Assembly (NCBI RefSeq): GCF_030403745.1
Contig: NZ_JAQMWP010000015.1
Location: forward strand, 1 to 64,000
Direction: 5' to 3'
DNA from: Streptomyces sp. S.PB5
GTDB lineage: Bacteria; Actinomycetota; Actinomycetes; Streptomycetales; Streptomycetaceae
Length of the DNA: 64,000 bases
Shown here: positions 48,627-57,111 of the stretch, one piece after another
Position numbering within the stretch: the first letter of the stretch is position 1
How the letters are laid out: the number at the start of each line of letters is the position of its first letter
Notes under the pieces: model-generated
Database searches by the model: none
What the model was told of the DNA's origin: nothing
The model's input: only the letters and a program-made list of their open reading frames with translations
Made by a program: the position numbers and the translations under genes

Positions 48627-49640
48627 ATGACGCACGACCGCGTGGAACCACGGTTGCCGGTCGCCCGAGGGGCGGTCTCGGCGGCTGTGTCGGAGTATCT
48701 GCTGGGCACCGGGCCGCTCCCCGCCCCCGCCGAGGTCGCGCGGGCGGCCGTCTACGGGGACGATCTCCAGCTCGCCCTCTACCTCTGCTACGAACTGCAC
48801 TACCGCGGCTTCGCGGACGTGCCCCGGGATCTGGAGTGGGACCCGGAGCTGCTGCGTACCCGGGCCGCGCTGGAGCACCGGTTCCTGACGGCACTGCGCA
48901 CCGACGCGCAGGTCCACGACGGAGTCGAGGACGCGCTCGCGCCGCTTCTGGTGGAGCCCGTCGACGGCAGCGGGGTGACCCACTATCTGCGGGACGAGGG
49001 AGCGTTGTGGCAGCTGCGCGAGTACGCGGCCCAGCGCTCGCTGTACCACCTCAAGGAGGCCGATCCGCATGCGTGGGTGCTGCCGCGGCTGTGGGGGCGG
49101 GCCAAGGCGGCCATGGCGGCGGTGGAGTTCGACGAGTACGGCGGCGGCCGCGCCGACCGGGTGCACGCCCGGCTGTTCGCCGACCTGATGGCGGACCTGG
49201 GCCTGGAGACGACGTACGGGCACTATGTGGACGCGGCCGGCGCCGAGGTCCTGGCGACGGTGAACCTGATGTCCCTGTTCGGTCTGCACCGGCAGCTGCG
49301 GGGCGCCCTCGTGGGCCACTTCGCGGCTGTCGAGGTCACCTCGTCGCCGGGTTCCCGGCGGCTCGCCGAGGCCCTGCGCCGGACGGGCGCCGGGCCGGCC
49401 GCCGCGCACTTCTACGACGAGCACGTCGAGGCCGACGCGGTCCATGAGCAGGTGGTGCGCCACGACGTCATCGGCGGGCTGCTCGCCGAGGAACCGCATC
49501 TGGCGCCCGACGTGGCCTTCGGCATCGACGCCACCGTGTGTCTGGAGGACCGTCTCGCCGACCGGCTGCTGACGGACTGGCGGGCAGGCCGCTCGTCCCT
49601 GCGCACTCCCCTCACTTCCGAATCATCCGTTACCTCCTGA
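48627..49640 (+). CDS. Iron-containing redox enzyme (haem-oxygenase-like fold)
   Basis: A 337-residue helical protein of the haem-oxygenase-like diiron oxidase (HDO) type. Likely metal ligands include the Glu of YELHYRGF, the segment SLYHLKEADPHAW, the Glu of MAAVEFDEYGGG and FYDEHVEADAVHEQV, which has the spaced Glu/His/Asp arrangement of this fold. Members perform oxidative chemistry in natural product and nucleotide pathways; this one has no obvious pathway partner. The start ATG 48627 lacks a good ribosome site and is overlapped upstream by a palindrome. It precedes the methyltransferase gene by 21 bases. Confidence 0.8.
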   Translation: MTHDRVEPRLPVARGAVSAAVSEYLLGTGPLPAPAEVARAAVYGDDLQLALYLCYELHYRGFADVPRDLEWDPELLRTRAALEHRFLTALRTDAQVHDGVEDALAPLLVEPVDGSGVTHYLRDEGALWQLREYAAQRSLYHLKEADPHAWVLPRLWGRAKAAMAAVEFDEYGGGRADRVHARLFADLMADLGLETTYGHYVDAAGAEVLATVNLMSLFGLHRQLRGALVGHFAAVEVTSSPGSRRLAEALRRTGAGPAAAHFYDEHVEADAVHEQVVRHDVIGGLLAEEPHLAPDVAFGIDATVCLEDRLADRLLTDWRAGRSSLRTPLTSESSVTS

Positions 49641-49661
49641 TTCTCGGGGTACCCGGCCGGA

Positions 49662-50303
49662 GTGAATCCACTGGCACCACCGGGCGTCTACAGCCCACAG
49701 GCAGACACCGCCCTGCTGGCCGGGGCCCTCTCCGAGGAACCGCTCCCGCCGGGTGCGGAGGTCCTGGACGTGGGCACCGGAAGCGGGGCGCTCGCACTGG
49801 AAGCGGCGCGCCGCGGAACCCGGGTGACGGGGGTGGACGTGTCGTGGCGGGCGGTGTGCGCCGCACGCCTCAACGCCCGGCTCGCCGGACTGCGGGTGCG
49901 CGTGCGCTACGGGGACCTCTTCGCTCCGGTGCAGGGGCGGTCCTTCGACCTCATCCTCAGCAATCCGCCGTACGTGCCGGCACCGGACGGGCGCCGCCCG
50001 GTGCGGGCCTGGGACGCGGGCGGCGACGGCCGGCTCGTCCTGGACCGGATCTGCCGGGAGGCTCCCCGTCTGCTACGCCCCGGCGGTGTCCTGCTGCTCG
50101 TCCAGTCCGCGCTCAGCGGCCCGGAGGAGACCCTCGGGCATCTGCGCGCCGCAGGCCTGGAGGCCGGTGTGACCCGGCGGACGCTGATCCCGTTCGGTCC
50201 GGTGCTCCGCGGACGTGAGCACTGGCTGCGCGAGGGAGGACTGCTGTCCGCCGCCGAGAAGAAGGAAGAGCTGGTGGTCGTCCGTGCCGAACTCCGCCCC
50301 TGA
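49662..50303 (+). CDS. HemK2/MTQ2-like N5-glutamine or DNA methyltransferase
   Basis: A 213-residue class I methyltransferase. Motif I is VLDVGTGSGALALEAARRG, and motif IV is LILSNPPYVPAP. The NPPY tetrapeptide identifies amide-nitrogen methyltransferases such as HemK/PrmC and MTQ2. The protein lacks the N-terminal helical domain of PrmC and matches the shorter MTQ2-like form. It starts at GTG 49662. Its end overlaps the CDGSH gene by 20 bases. Confidence 0.85.
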   Translation: MNPLAPPGVYSPQADTALLAGALSEEPLPPGAEVLDVGTGSGALALEAARRGTRVTGVDVSWRAVCAARLNARLAGLRVRVRYGDLFAPVQGRSFDLILSNPPYVPAPDGRRPVRAWDAGGDGRLVLDRICREAPRLLRPGGVLLLVQSALSGPEETLGHLRAAGLEAGVTRRTLIPFGPVLRGREHWLREGGLLSAAEKKEELVVVRAELRP

Positions 50304-50481
50304 GTCACCGCGCCGGGTCAGGATCGAGCGCCGGGGTCCCGTCCTGGTGGACGGCCCCGTCGACGTGGAACTGCCGGACGGCACCACGGTCTCCTCCGAC
50401 CGCTTCCGGGTCGCCCTGTGCACCTGCCGCCGCAGCCGCCGCTACCCGTGGTGCGACACCAGCCACCGGGACCGCAGCTGA
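50284..50481 (+). CDS. CDGSH iron-sulfur domain protein
   Basis: A 65-residue protein whose C-terminus carries CTCRRSRRYPWCDTSH, the CDGSH (mitoNEET-type) pattern Cys-x-Cys-x2-Ser-x3-Pro-x-Cys-Asp-x2-His that binds a 2Fe-2S cluster by three Cys and one His. The Gly of the CDGSH core is Thr here. The GTG at 50284 overlaps the methyltransferase gene. Likely roles are electron transfer or iron-sulfur handling; the neighbouring iron-containing oxygenase-fold protein could be a partner. Confidence 0.85.
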   Translation: MPNSAPESPRRVRIERRGPVLVDGPVDVELPDGTTVSSDRFRVALCTCRRSRRYPWCDTSHRDRS

Positions 50482-50565
50482 GCGGATCCGGCGAAGTCGA
50501 CGACTCCGCCCGGGCCGGCCGGCGGGCGCCGCGCTCGCAGTCGGACCGAACCGCCACCACAGGCC

Positions 50566-51036
50566 CTAGCGCTCGTCCTGTGCGTCGGTGGCGGGAGCCC
50601 AGGGCCCGCGCCACACCACCCACACATGCCCCTGCGCTCCTCGGTGGACGTGCAGTCCGTCGACGACTCCCAGCAGGGGAAGGCCCGTTGCTCCGTTGCC
50701 GGGGTCGCCGTGCAAGGTGATCCGGGTGTCGTCCGTGCCCGCCAGCGCGAGGCCGCCGCGGTCCGCCGTCAGGACGATCCGGCAGACGTCGGCCGCCGTC
50801 CGGGCCAGCAGGCAGCGGCTGACCCGCCGACCGACGTCGAGCAGGGAGGCGAGGAACCACGCGGGCGCCTCGATCACCCCGGTCACGGCGGCCGCCGCGG
50901 CGCGGGCGGCGGCCTCCCCGCCCCGGCGGGCGAAGTGCGCCGTGAACTCCATCTCCAGCGCGGGCTCCATGAGCCCGCGGTGAGTGAGCAACGGAGGCTC
51001 GTCAGAGGAAGTGCGCACCGGCGTACCCACGGCCAA
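50566..51036 (-). CDS. Uncharacterised protein divergent from STAS gene
   Basis: A 156-residue protein. GTG 51036 is preceded by AGGAGGG at good spacing, which supports translation. The middle is Ala-rich and helical (GGEAAARAAAAAVTGVIEAP), followed by a beta-like region (GLALAGTDDTRITLHG, HVHRGAQGHVWVVWRGPW). I do not recognise the family. Its position, opposite a STAS anti-sigma antagonist with a shared 242-base promoter region, may indicate a link to stress signalling, but that is only inference. Confidence 0.6.
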   Translation of the reverse strand: MAVGTPVRTSSDEPPLLTHRGLMEPALEMEFTAHFARRGGEAAARAAAAAVTGVIEAPAWFLASLLDVGRRVSRCLLARTAADVCRIVLTADRGGLALAGTDDTRITLHGDPGNGATGLPLLGVVDGLHVHRGAQGHVWVVWRGPWAPATDAQDER

Positions 51037-51278
51037 CCCTCCTGCGGTGTACGGAGATTGCAGCCAGGGGCCGGGGCGGCACGGCGACTCTACGGCGCCG
51101 ACGACCGGTTGAACAGGCCGTCGATGTGCAGAAACCTCGACTAAAAGTCAATAACTGCAGCTGGAATTCACTAGGTCGGGTGAACTAGATCTTGCGCCAT
51201 CCCTCCTCAGGGATGCGACCCACGCCGCCGGGGTAACTACCGAGATCGAATGCGCGCCCCTGTCCAGGTGGAGCCGAT

Positions 51279-51644
51279 ATGACACGGGATTCCGGAGCCG
51301 GTCCCCCAGCGGCGAACCCCTATGCCCGCACGTACCGGCACGGCCCGTTCACGGTCGTCGAGGCGGCGGACGAGATCGACATGGCGACCGCGGCCTCCCT
51401 CGCCGAGCATCTGGACGCCGCGACCGCGGGCCAGGAGCCGGACGTCCTGGTCGACCTGCGCACGGTGGCCTTCTTCGACGGCTCGGGCCTGCGCGTGCTG
51501 TGCCGGGCGGACTCCCGCGCCCGCGAGCGCGGCGGCCGGCTCCGGGTCGTGTCCGCGAGCCCGCGCATCCGGCGGCTGCTGCACGCCGCGGGACTGCTGG
51601 GCCGCTTCCCGCCGCTGCCGGACCTCCCCGGACGGCGGGGCTGA
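51279..51644 (+). CDS. STAS-domain anti-sigma factor antagonist
   Basis: A 121-residue protein of the SpoIIAA/RsbV type. FTVVEAADEIDMATAASLAE begins the STAS fold, and TVAFFDGSGLRVLCRADSRA contains the phosphorylatable Ser (DGSGL). Such proteins free a sigma factor by binding its RsbW-like anti-sigma factor; phosphorylation blocks this and PP2C phosphatases reverse it. The two PP2C genes in this window are possible but unproven partners. AGGTGGAG precedes ATG 51279. Confidence 0.9.
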   Translation: MTRDSGAGPPAANPYARTYRHGPFTVVEAADEIDMATAASLAEHLDAATAGQEPDVLVDLRTVAFFDGSGLRVLCRADSRARERGGRLRVVSASPRIRRLLHAAGLLGRFPPLPDLPGRRG

Positions 51645-51795
51645 TCGAAAGGAACTCCACGGTTCCCGAAGGCCGGCCCGGCGGCCCCACTCCGCCCGGC
51701 CGGCCCCCGTACGAGATCGCAGGACCCCGTGACAGCGCTCGCTCTCCCCGGTCACGGGCCGCTGTCCAGCTCACGGGGGCCGTGCGACCCCGGCC

Positions 51796-52218
51796 CTAGA
51801 AGGTGAAGAGGCTCGCGCCGTGGGAGCTCTTCACGCATTCGTTGGCGAAGGTGCGCTCGTAGGCGACGCGTCTGCCCTGCCAGACGCCGTCGACGGTGAC
51901 GACCACCGGGTCGTACTCCTTGGTGCACATGACCTCGTCCTGGCCGGCGAGCGCATCGAAGTCCCCGCCGGCACCGCGCAGTTCGGCGCAGGCGGCGGCC
52001 GGTGCGGGATGGGTGCCGGAAGCGGTCGGGGCACAGGTGAGGGTGACCGCGCGGGCGGGTGTGGCGAGGGCGGCGTCCTCGCCGTGGGCCACGGTGAGGA
52101 CCAGGGCCGAGGGGGCGTAGAGCGAGGCGGGGGCGGCGAGGGCGGTCCCGGTGAGGGGGCCGCAGACGGCGGTGGCCGTCAGGGTGAGAGTCGCTGCCCA
52201 GCGTGCGGTGTTCGGCAT
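51796..52218 (-). CDS. Streptomyces subtilisin inhibitor-like protease inhibitor
   Basis: A 140-residue secreted inhibitor of the SSI family. A signal peptide covers about residues 1-30. The mature fold is recognisable from SALVLTVAHGEDAALATPAR, VTLTCAPTASGTHPAPAAAC, VVVTVDGVWQGRRVAYERTF and the C-terminal SLFTF. Four cysteines (62, 77, 98 and 128) give the two family disulfides. The reactive loop reads MCTKEYDP, so P1 is Lys100 where classical SSI has Met. That predicts inhibition of trypsin-like proteases. ATG 52218 follows GGAAGG; an earlier ATG (52227) is possible. Confidence 0.93.
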   Translation of the reverse strand: MPNTARWAATLTLTATAVCGPLTGTALAAPASLYAPSALVLTVAHGEDAALATPARAVTLTCAPTASGTHPAPAAACAELRGAGGDFDALAGQDEVMCTKEYDPVVVTVDGVWQGRRVAYERTFANECVKSSHGASLFTF

Positions 52219-52543
52219 TGTGTGCATCCTTCCGCTCGGAACGGGGGTGTGGCCGCGTCCGGCGCGATCGGTGCCGGAGCGGCGAGCGCGAGTCTGCCGA
52301 GTCCGGCGCCGGATCTCACATCGACCCCACGCGTTTCAGTAACCTTGCGTATTGAATCAGTGGCTCGAAGTCACGGAATTCGAACGCAACGACGCCGGAA
52401 CCACGGGCCTCTTGATCGTTCCAGCCGACCGAATGGCCGGTTCACCCCTGCTCCGCAATAGGCCTGAAACATTCCGGTTGAGCTCTCGGCGGACCCCCGC
52501 CGCATCCCTTGTGTTCATGTCCTGGCCGAGTAATCGTCATTAC
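52219..52543. other. Intergenic region between SSI-like gene and uncharacterised gene
   Basis: These 325 bases lie upstream of two divergent genes. A less GC-rich patch around 52331-52360 (CAGTAACCTTGCGTATTGAA) and another near 52530-52550 are the likely promoter areas. A frame open from 52352 into the next gene has no ribosome site, and I saw no gene here. Confidence 0.35.
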
Positions 52544-53095
52544 ATGATTACGACAGAGCAGCAGGAGAAGCTGCGCGGCTGGTTCACCGGCCGCCTGCCC
52601 GACGATCTCTTCGAGGAACTGGCCGAGGTGACGGTCGACCGCGAGGAGATCACCGTGATCGGCCGCATCCCCGCCCCCCGGCTCGCCGAGGATGTCTCGG
52701 ACACCGAGCGGGCGGCCGCTGTGCAGGGCCGTGTGCAGGAGTTCCGGGAGCGCACCCGCGAGACCCGGATCGAGGTGGCGCGCGCGGCCGAGCACCGGTT
52801 CCGCAGGAAGGTCTCCTGGGGTGTGGTGTGCGACGGGGAGCGTGCGCTGTTCACCCATGTGGCCGCACCCGTCATGACCCGGCTGCGCCAGCCGGAGCGC
52901 CAGGTCCTCGACACGCTCATCGCGGGCGGGGTGGCCCGCAGCCGCAGCGACGCGCTCGCCTGGTGCGTGCGCCTGGTCCAGAAGCACACCGACGACTGGC
53001 TCACCGAGCTGCGGGAGTCCCTCGAACACGTCCAGCGGGTGCGCGCCCAGGGCCCCGACACCGAACCGGAGGACACGCCGACGGACACCGAGTGA
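52544..53095 (+). CDS. Uncharacterised helical protein
   Basis: A 183-residue cytoplasmic protein beginning MITTEQQEKLRGWFTGRLPD. A short beta segment (EITVIGRIPAP) is followed by long amphipathic helices rich in Arg and Glu. The C-terminal part (GGVARSRSDALAWCVRLVQK) resembles a ribbon-helix-helix-like segment, then an acidic tail. ATG 52544 was preferred over in-frame sequence upstream, which is intergenic in character. No specific function can be assigned; DNA or protein binding is possible. Confidence 0.7.
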   Translation: MITTEQQEKLRGWFTGRLPDDLFEELAEVTVDREEITVIGRIPAPRLAEDVSDTERAAAVQGRVQEFRERTRETRIEVARAAEHRFRRKVSWGVVCDGERALFTHVAAPVMTRLRQPERQVLDTLIAGGVARSRSDALAWCVRLVQKHTDDWLTELRESLEHVQRVRAQGPDTEPEDTPTDTE

Positions 53096-53299
53096 TGGAG
53101 GTTTCGCACACCAGGGGCACGAAGGATGGATGAACCGTCCTCTGGTGCGGCCGTCGACCCCGGCCTTACCGTCGGCAGACCCCCGAGAGGACGGCATCCA
53201 CTCGCGCCGCACACCCCCGCGCAGGCGAGCGCCGTACGCTCACCCGACTCGCCCGCGCCACGACGCGCTCCACCGCCGGTCCCCTCGTTGGAGCCTTCC

Positions 53300-54886
53300 T
53301 TGTCCCCGCAGCCCGACCCCACCGCCGTGCCACCGTCCCTGACCGAGGTCGAGACCCATGGTGTCGACCGCATCCCCGACGCCGAGCGCACCGCGACCCC
53401 GCTGGATCTGTTCCGGCTCGCCTTCGGCGGCGCCAACACCTTCTCCACCTGTGTGCTGGGCGCCTTCCCGATCCTGTTCGGCCTCTCCTTCTGGCAGGGC
53501 CTCGCGGCCACGCTGCTGGGGGTCGTCGTGGGCGCGCTGATCCTGTGCCCGATGGCGGTGTTCGGTCCGGTCAACGACACCAACAACGCCGTGTCGTCCT
53601 CCGCGCACCTGGGCGTGCACGGCCGGGTGGTCGGCTCGTTCCTGTCGCTCCTGACCGCGGTCGCCTTCTTCTCCATCTCGGTGTGGAGCTCCGGCGACGC
53701 CCTGGTCGGCGGCGCGCACCGGCTCTTCGGCCTTCCGCGCGGCGACCTGTCGTACGTCGTGGCGTACGCGCTGTTCGCCGGACTGGTCCTCGCGGTGTGC
53801 GTGTACGGCTTCCGCTTCATGCTGTTCGTCAACAAGGTCGCGGTGGCCGCGGCGAGCGTGCTCTTCCTGCTGGGCGCGATCGCCTTCGCCGGCGACTTCG
53901 ATCCGTCGTACGCGGGCGTCTTCACGGACACGGCGGACGCGGCCACGCGCTCGCTGTTCTGGCCGTCCTTCATCGGCGCGGCGCTGATCGTGCTGTCGAA
54001 CCCGGTGTCGTTCGGCGCGTTCCTCGGTGACTGGTCGCGCTACATCCCGGCGAGCGCCTCGCGCCGCAAGGTGATCGGCGCCGCGTTCCTGTCGCAGATC
54101 GCGACGCTGCTGCCGTTCCTCTTCGGTCTGTCGACCGCCAGCATCATCGCGGCGAAGGCCCCGGACCACGTCGACCCCGCCGCCCCCGACTTCGTGGGCG
54201 GACTGCTGGCGATCTCGCCGGGCTGGTTCTTCCTTCCGGTGTGTCTGATCGCGCTGATCGGCGGCATGTCGACAGGTACGACAGCGCTGTACGGGACGGG
54301 CCTGGACTTCTCGTCGGTGTTCCCGCGCCTCAGCCGGGTGCAGGCGACGCTGTTCGTGGGCGTGCTGTCGATCGCGTTCCTCTTCATCGGCCGCTTCGGC
54401 CTGGACCTCGTGCAGTCGATCTCGACCTTCGCCACGATGATCATCACCTGCACCACGCCGTGGATGGTCGTGATGATGCTGGGCTTCTGGACCCGCCGCG
54501 GCTGGTACGACCCGGACGCCCTGCAGGTCTTCAACCGCCGTCAGCGCGGCGGCCGTTACTGGTTCGCGCACGGCTGGAACTGGCGGGGCATGACGGCCTG
54601 GTGGGTGTCGGCGCTGCTCGGCGTCCTGTTCACCAACATCCCGGGCCAGTTCGTCGGCCCGCTCGGTGACCTCGCGAACGGCGTGGACATCAGCCTGCCG
54701 CTGTCCCTGGTCGTGGCCGCGGTGCTGTTCCTGGCGCTGCTGCGGCTCTTCCCCGAACCCCGCGCGGTGTACGGACCGCAGGGCGCGCGCTTCGCCCGTA
54801 CCGTCGACGTCCCGGTGCCGCCCGTCACCGGACCGGGTGCGCGGCCGGGCGAGCCGGAGCCCGTAGGGGCGGCGAACGGGAGCTGA
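53300..54886 (+). CDS. NCS1-family purine/cytosine permease
   Basis: A 528-residue membrane transporter with about 12 hydrophobic helices. The signature FGGANTFSTCVLGAFPILFG and the conserved FGPVNDTNNAVSSSAHLGVHG region are typical of nucleobase-cation-symport-1 proteins. FLGDWSRYIP is a second family motif. The substrate is likely cytosine, allantoin or another nucleobase-like compound. TTG 53300 with GGAG six bases upstream is my preferred start; the frame is open further upstream, but that stretch is Pro/Arg-rich and non-membrane. Confidence 0.88.
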   Translation: MSPQPDPTAVPPSLTEVETHGVDRIPDAERTATPLDLFRLAFGGANTFSTCVLGAFPILFGLSFWQGLAATLLGVVVGALILCPMAVFGPVNDTNNAVSSSAHLGVHGRVVGSFLSLLTAVAFFSISVWSSGDALVGGAHRLFGLPRGDLSYVVAYALFAGLVLAVCVYGFRFMLFVNKVAVAAASVLFLLGAIAFAGDFDPSYAGVFTDTADAATRSLFWPSFIGAALIVLSNPVSFGAFLGDWSRYIPASASRRKVIGAAFLSQIATLLPFLFGLSTASIIAAKAPDHVDPAAPDFVGGLLAISPGWFFLPVCLIALIGGMSTGTTALYGTGLDFSSVFPRLSRVQATLFVGVLSIAFLFIGRFGLDLVQSISTFATMIITCTTPWMVVMMLGFWTRRGWYDPDALQVFNRRQRGGRYWFAHGWNWRGMTAWWVSALLGVLFTNIPGQFVGPLGDLANGVDISLPLSLVVAAVLFLALLRLFPEPRAVYGPQGARFARTVDVPVPPVTGPGARPGEPEPVGAANGS

Positions 54887-54967
54887 CCCGGGGTTCTGAC
54901 CGGCGTTTACCCGCCAGTATCGTCGGAGCGCAGCGCGTTCTCAGCGACGAGAGGCGGTACGTACGAC

Positions 54968-56137
54968 ATGGCCAGGCACTGGGCTGACTTCCAGTACGAG
55001 ATCTATCTGAACGGCATGTCGGGCGCCGTACCGCGGTTGCCCACCGATCTGACCCGGCTGGAGGAGCTGACCGAGCAGCGGCTCGGGCCCGGGCCGGTCG
55101 GGTACGTGGCGGGCAGCGCCGGTGACGGGAGCACCGCCCGGGCCAACCGCGCGGCGCTCGAGCGGCGGCGGATCGTGCCACGGATGCTGCGGGACGTGCA
55201 CGAGCGGGATCTGTCGGTCGAGGTGCTGGGCCGCGCCCTGCCCGCGCCGCTGGCCCTGGCGCCGGTCGGCGTGCTGTCGATCATGCATCCGGGCGCGGAG
55301 CCCGCCGCCGCCCGGGCCGCCGCCGCGCAGGGCGTGCCGTACATCCTGTCCTCGGCGTCCAGCACACCGATGGAAGAGGTTGCGCAGGCGATGGGGGACG
55401 CGGAGCGCTGGTTCCAGCTGTACTGGCCGAAGGACCCCGAGGTGGCGTTGAGTTTCCTGAACCGGGCGAAGGCGGCCGGGTTCACCGCGCTCGTCGTCAC
55501 CCTCGACACCCCTCTGCTGGCGTGGCGGCCGCGCGACCTCGACCAGGCCTACCTTCCGTTCCTGCACGGGGTGGGCACCGCGAACTACTTCTCCGACCCG
55601 GCGTTCCAGGCGGGCCTGGCCAAGCCGGTGGGCGAGGATCCGAACGCGGCCGTGATGCACTTCGTGGGCATGTTCGCCGACCCCGGCAAGACCTGGCCGG
55701 ACCTGGCGTTCCTGCGGGAGAACTGGGACGGGCCGATCGTCCTCAAGGGCATCCTGCACCCCGACGACGCCCGTGCCGCCGCCGACGCCGGGATGGACGG
55801 GGTCGTGGTGTCCAACCACGGGGGCCGTCAGGTGGCCGGTTCCGTGGCGGCGGCAGACGCTCTGCCCCGGGTCGTGGAGGCGGTCGGCGACCGGCTGACG
55901 GTCCTCTTCGACAGCGGCGTCCGCACCGGCGACGACATCTTCAAGGCCCTCGCGCTCGGCGCGCGGGCGGTGCTCGTCGGACGGCCGTACGTGTACGGCC
56001 TCGGGCTGGACGGACAGCCCGGCGTCGAGCATGTGATCCGCTGTCTGCTCGCCGAACTGGACCTCACCCTCGCCCTGTCCGGGCATGCCTCCCCCGCCAC
56101 CGTCGGCCCCGCGGACCTGGTCGAGGACGCCGTATGA
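54968..56137 (+). CDS. FMN-dependent lactate 2-monooxygenase-like alpha-hydroxyacid oxidase
   Basis: A 389-residue TIM-barrel flavoenzyme. The N-terminus WADFQYEIYLNGMSGAVPRL resembles lactate 2-monooxygenase rather than glycolate oxidase. VVSNHGGRQVAGSVAAADAL contains the catalytic His-Gly-Gly-Arg. LFDSGVRTGDDIFKALALGA and VLVGRPYVYGL bind the FMN phosphate. It probably oxidises L-lactate or a related 2-hydroxyacid. The stop overlaps the start of a D-2-hydroxyacid dehydrogenase (ATGA), suggesting a joint metabolic role. Confidence 0.88.
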   Translation: MARHWADFQYEIYLNGMSGAVPRLPTDLTRLEELTEQRLGPGPVGYVAGSAGDGSTARANRAALERRRIVPRMLRDVHERDLSVEVLGRALPAPLALAPVGVLSIMHPGAEPAAARAAAAQGVPYILSSASSTPMEEVAQAMGDAERWFQLYWPKDPEVALSFLNRAKAAGFTALVVTLDTPLLAWRPRDLDQAYLPFLHGVGTANYFSDPAFQAGLAKPVGEDPNAAVMHFVGMFADPGKTWPDLAFLRENWDGPIVLKGILHPDDARAAADAGMDGVVVSNHGGRQVAGSVAAADALPRVVEAVGDRLTVLFDSGVRTGDDIFKALALGARAVLVGRPYVYGLGLDGQPGVEHVIRCLLAELDLTLALSGHASPATVGPADLVEDAV

Positions 56138-57111
56138 CCGGCGCGAAGAACGTGCTCGCCGTCGTCGCGCCCCACGTGGGCGGCCGCACCGCCGGGGCCG
56201 GGCTCGCCGCGCTCCTGCCGGACGGGACGCGGGTGACGGTCGTCGAGGAGGCGGACGAGGATCCGGCGGCGCTGCGGTCGGCGCATGTGATCATCACGGC
56301 CCTGTCCCCGGTCACGGCCGGACACATCGCCGCCGCACCGGAGTTGGAGCTGGTGCAGTGCGCGAGCCACGGCTTCGACTATGTCGACGTGGCGGCGGCA
56401 CGGGCCCGGGGCGCGGCCGTGTGCACCATCGGCTCCAGCGGGGCCGAGGCGCAGAACGTGGCCGAGCAGGCCTTCGCCCTCATGCTCGCGCTGGCCAAGC
56501 AACTGGTCCCCGCGCACAGCGCGTTGGTCGAGGCCGACTGGGCGCTGCCGAGGCTCCAGCGCTCGCTGACCGAACTGTCCGGGAAGACGCTCGGCATCGT
56601 GGGCCTGGGGCAGATCGGGCGTGAAGTGGCCCGGCGCGCGGTCGCGTTCGACATGAGCGTCGTCTACGCCGGGCGGCGCCGGCTGCCGGAGGAGACCGAG
56701 GCGCGGCTCGGCGGGGCCCGTCATGTCCCGCTGGACGAGCTGCTGGGGGCGAGCGACTACGTCTCGCTGCACGCGCCGCTGACCGACGAGACCCGGCATC
56801 TGCTCGACGCCGAGCGGCTCGCGCTCCTCAGGCCGACCGCGTTCGTCATCAACACGGCGCGGGGCGCCCTCATCGACCAGGACGCCCTCGCCGACGCCCT
56901 GGAGAAGGGCGCCCTGGCCGGGGCGGGGATCGACGTCTTCGACCCCGAACCGCCCACCCCGGCCCTGCGGTTGCTGCGCGCCCCGAACGTGGTGCTGTCG
57001 CCGCACGTCGGGGGCGTCACCCGGGAGACGCTGGTGCGGATCGCCCTGGCGGCCGTCCGGAACGTGGCCGGCCACCTGGCGGGCGAGCCGCTCCGCGACG
57101 TCGTGACCTAG
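56134..57111 (+). CDS. D-isomer-specific 2-hydroxyacid dehydrogenase
   Basis: A 325-residue NAD(P)-dependent dehydrogenase. The dinucleotide-binding motif is LGIVGLGQIGREVARRAVAF. VINTARGALIDQDALADAL contains the catalytic Arg, FDPEPPTPALRLLRA the Glu, and VVLSPHVGGVT the catalytic His. Members reduce 2-keto acids to D-2-hydroxyacids or act on 3-phosphoglycerate and glyoxylate. Coupled translation with the upstream flavoenzyme suggests interconversion of related hydroxy and keto acids. The stop overlaps the convergent gene's stop. Confidence 0.9.
   Translation: MTGAKNVLAVVAPHVGGRTAGAGLAALLPDGTRVTVVEEADEDPAALRSAHVIITALSPVTAGHIAAAPELELVQCASHGFDYVDVAAARARGAAVCTIGSSGAEAQNVAEQAFALMLALAKQLVPAHSALVEADWALPRLQRSLTELSGKTLGIVGLGQIGREVARRAVAFDMSVVYAGRRRLPEETEARLGGARHVPLDELLGASDYVSLHAPLTDETRHLLDAERLALLRPTAFVINTARGALIDQDALADALEKGALAGAGIDVFDPEPPTPALRLLRAPNVVLSPHVGGVTRETLVRIALAAVRNVAGHLAGEPLRDVVT

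Noticed and set aside
53126..53299. N-terminal extension of the NCS1 permease
   Set aside because: Pro/Arg/Ala-rich with no ribosome site; TTG 53300 has GGAG at good spacing.
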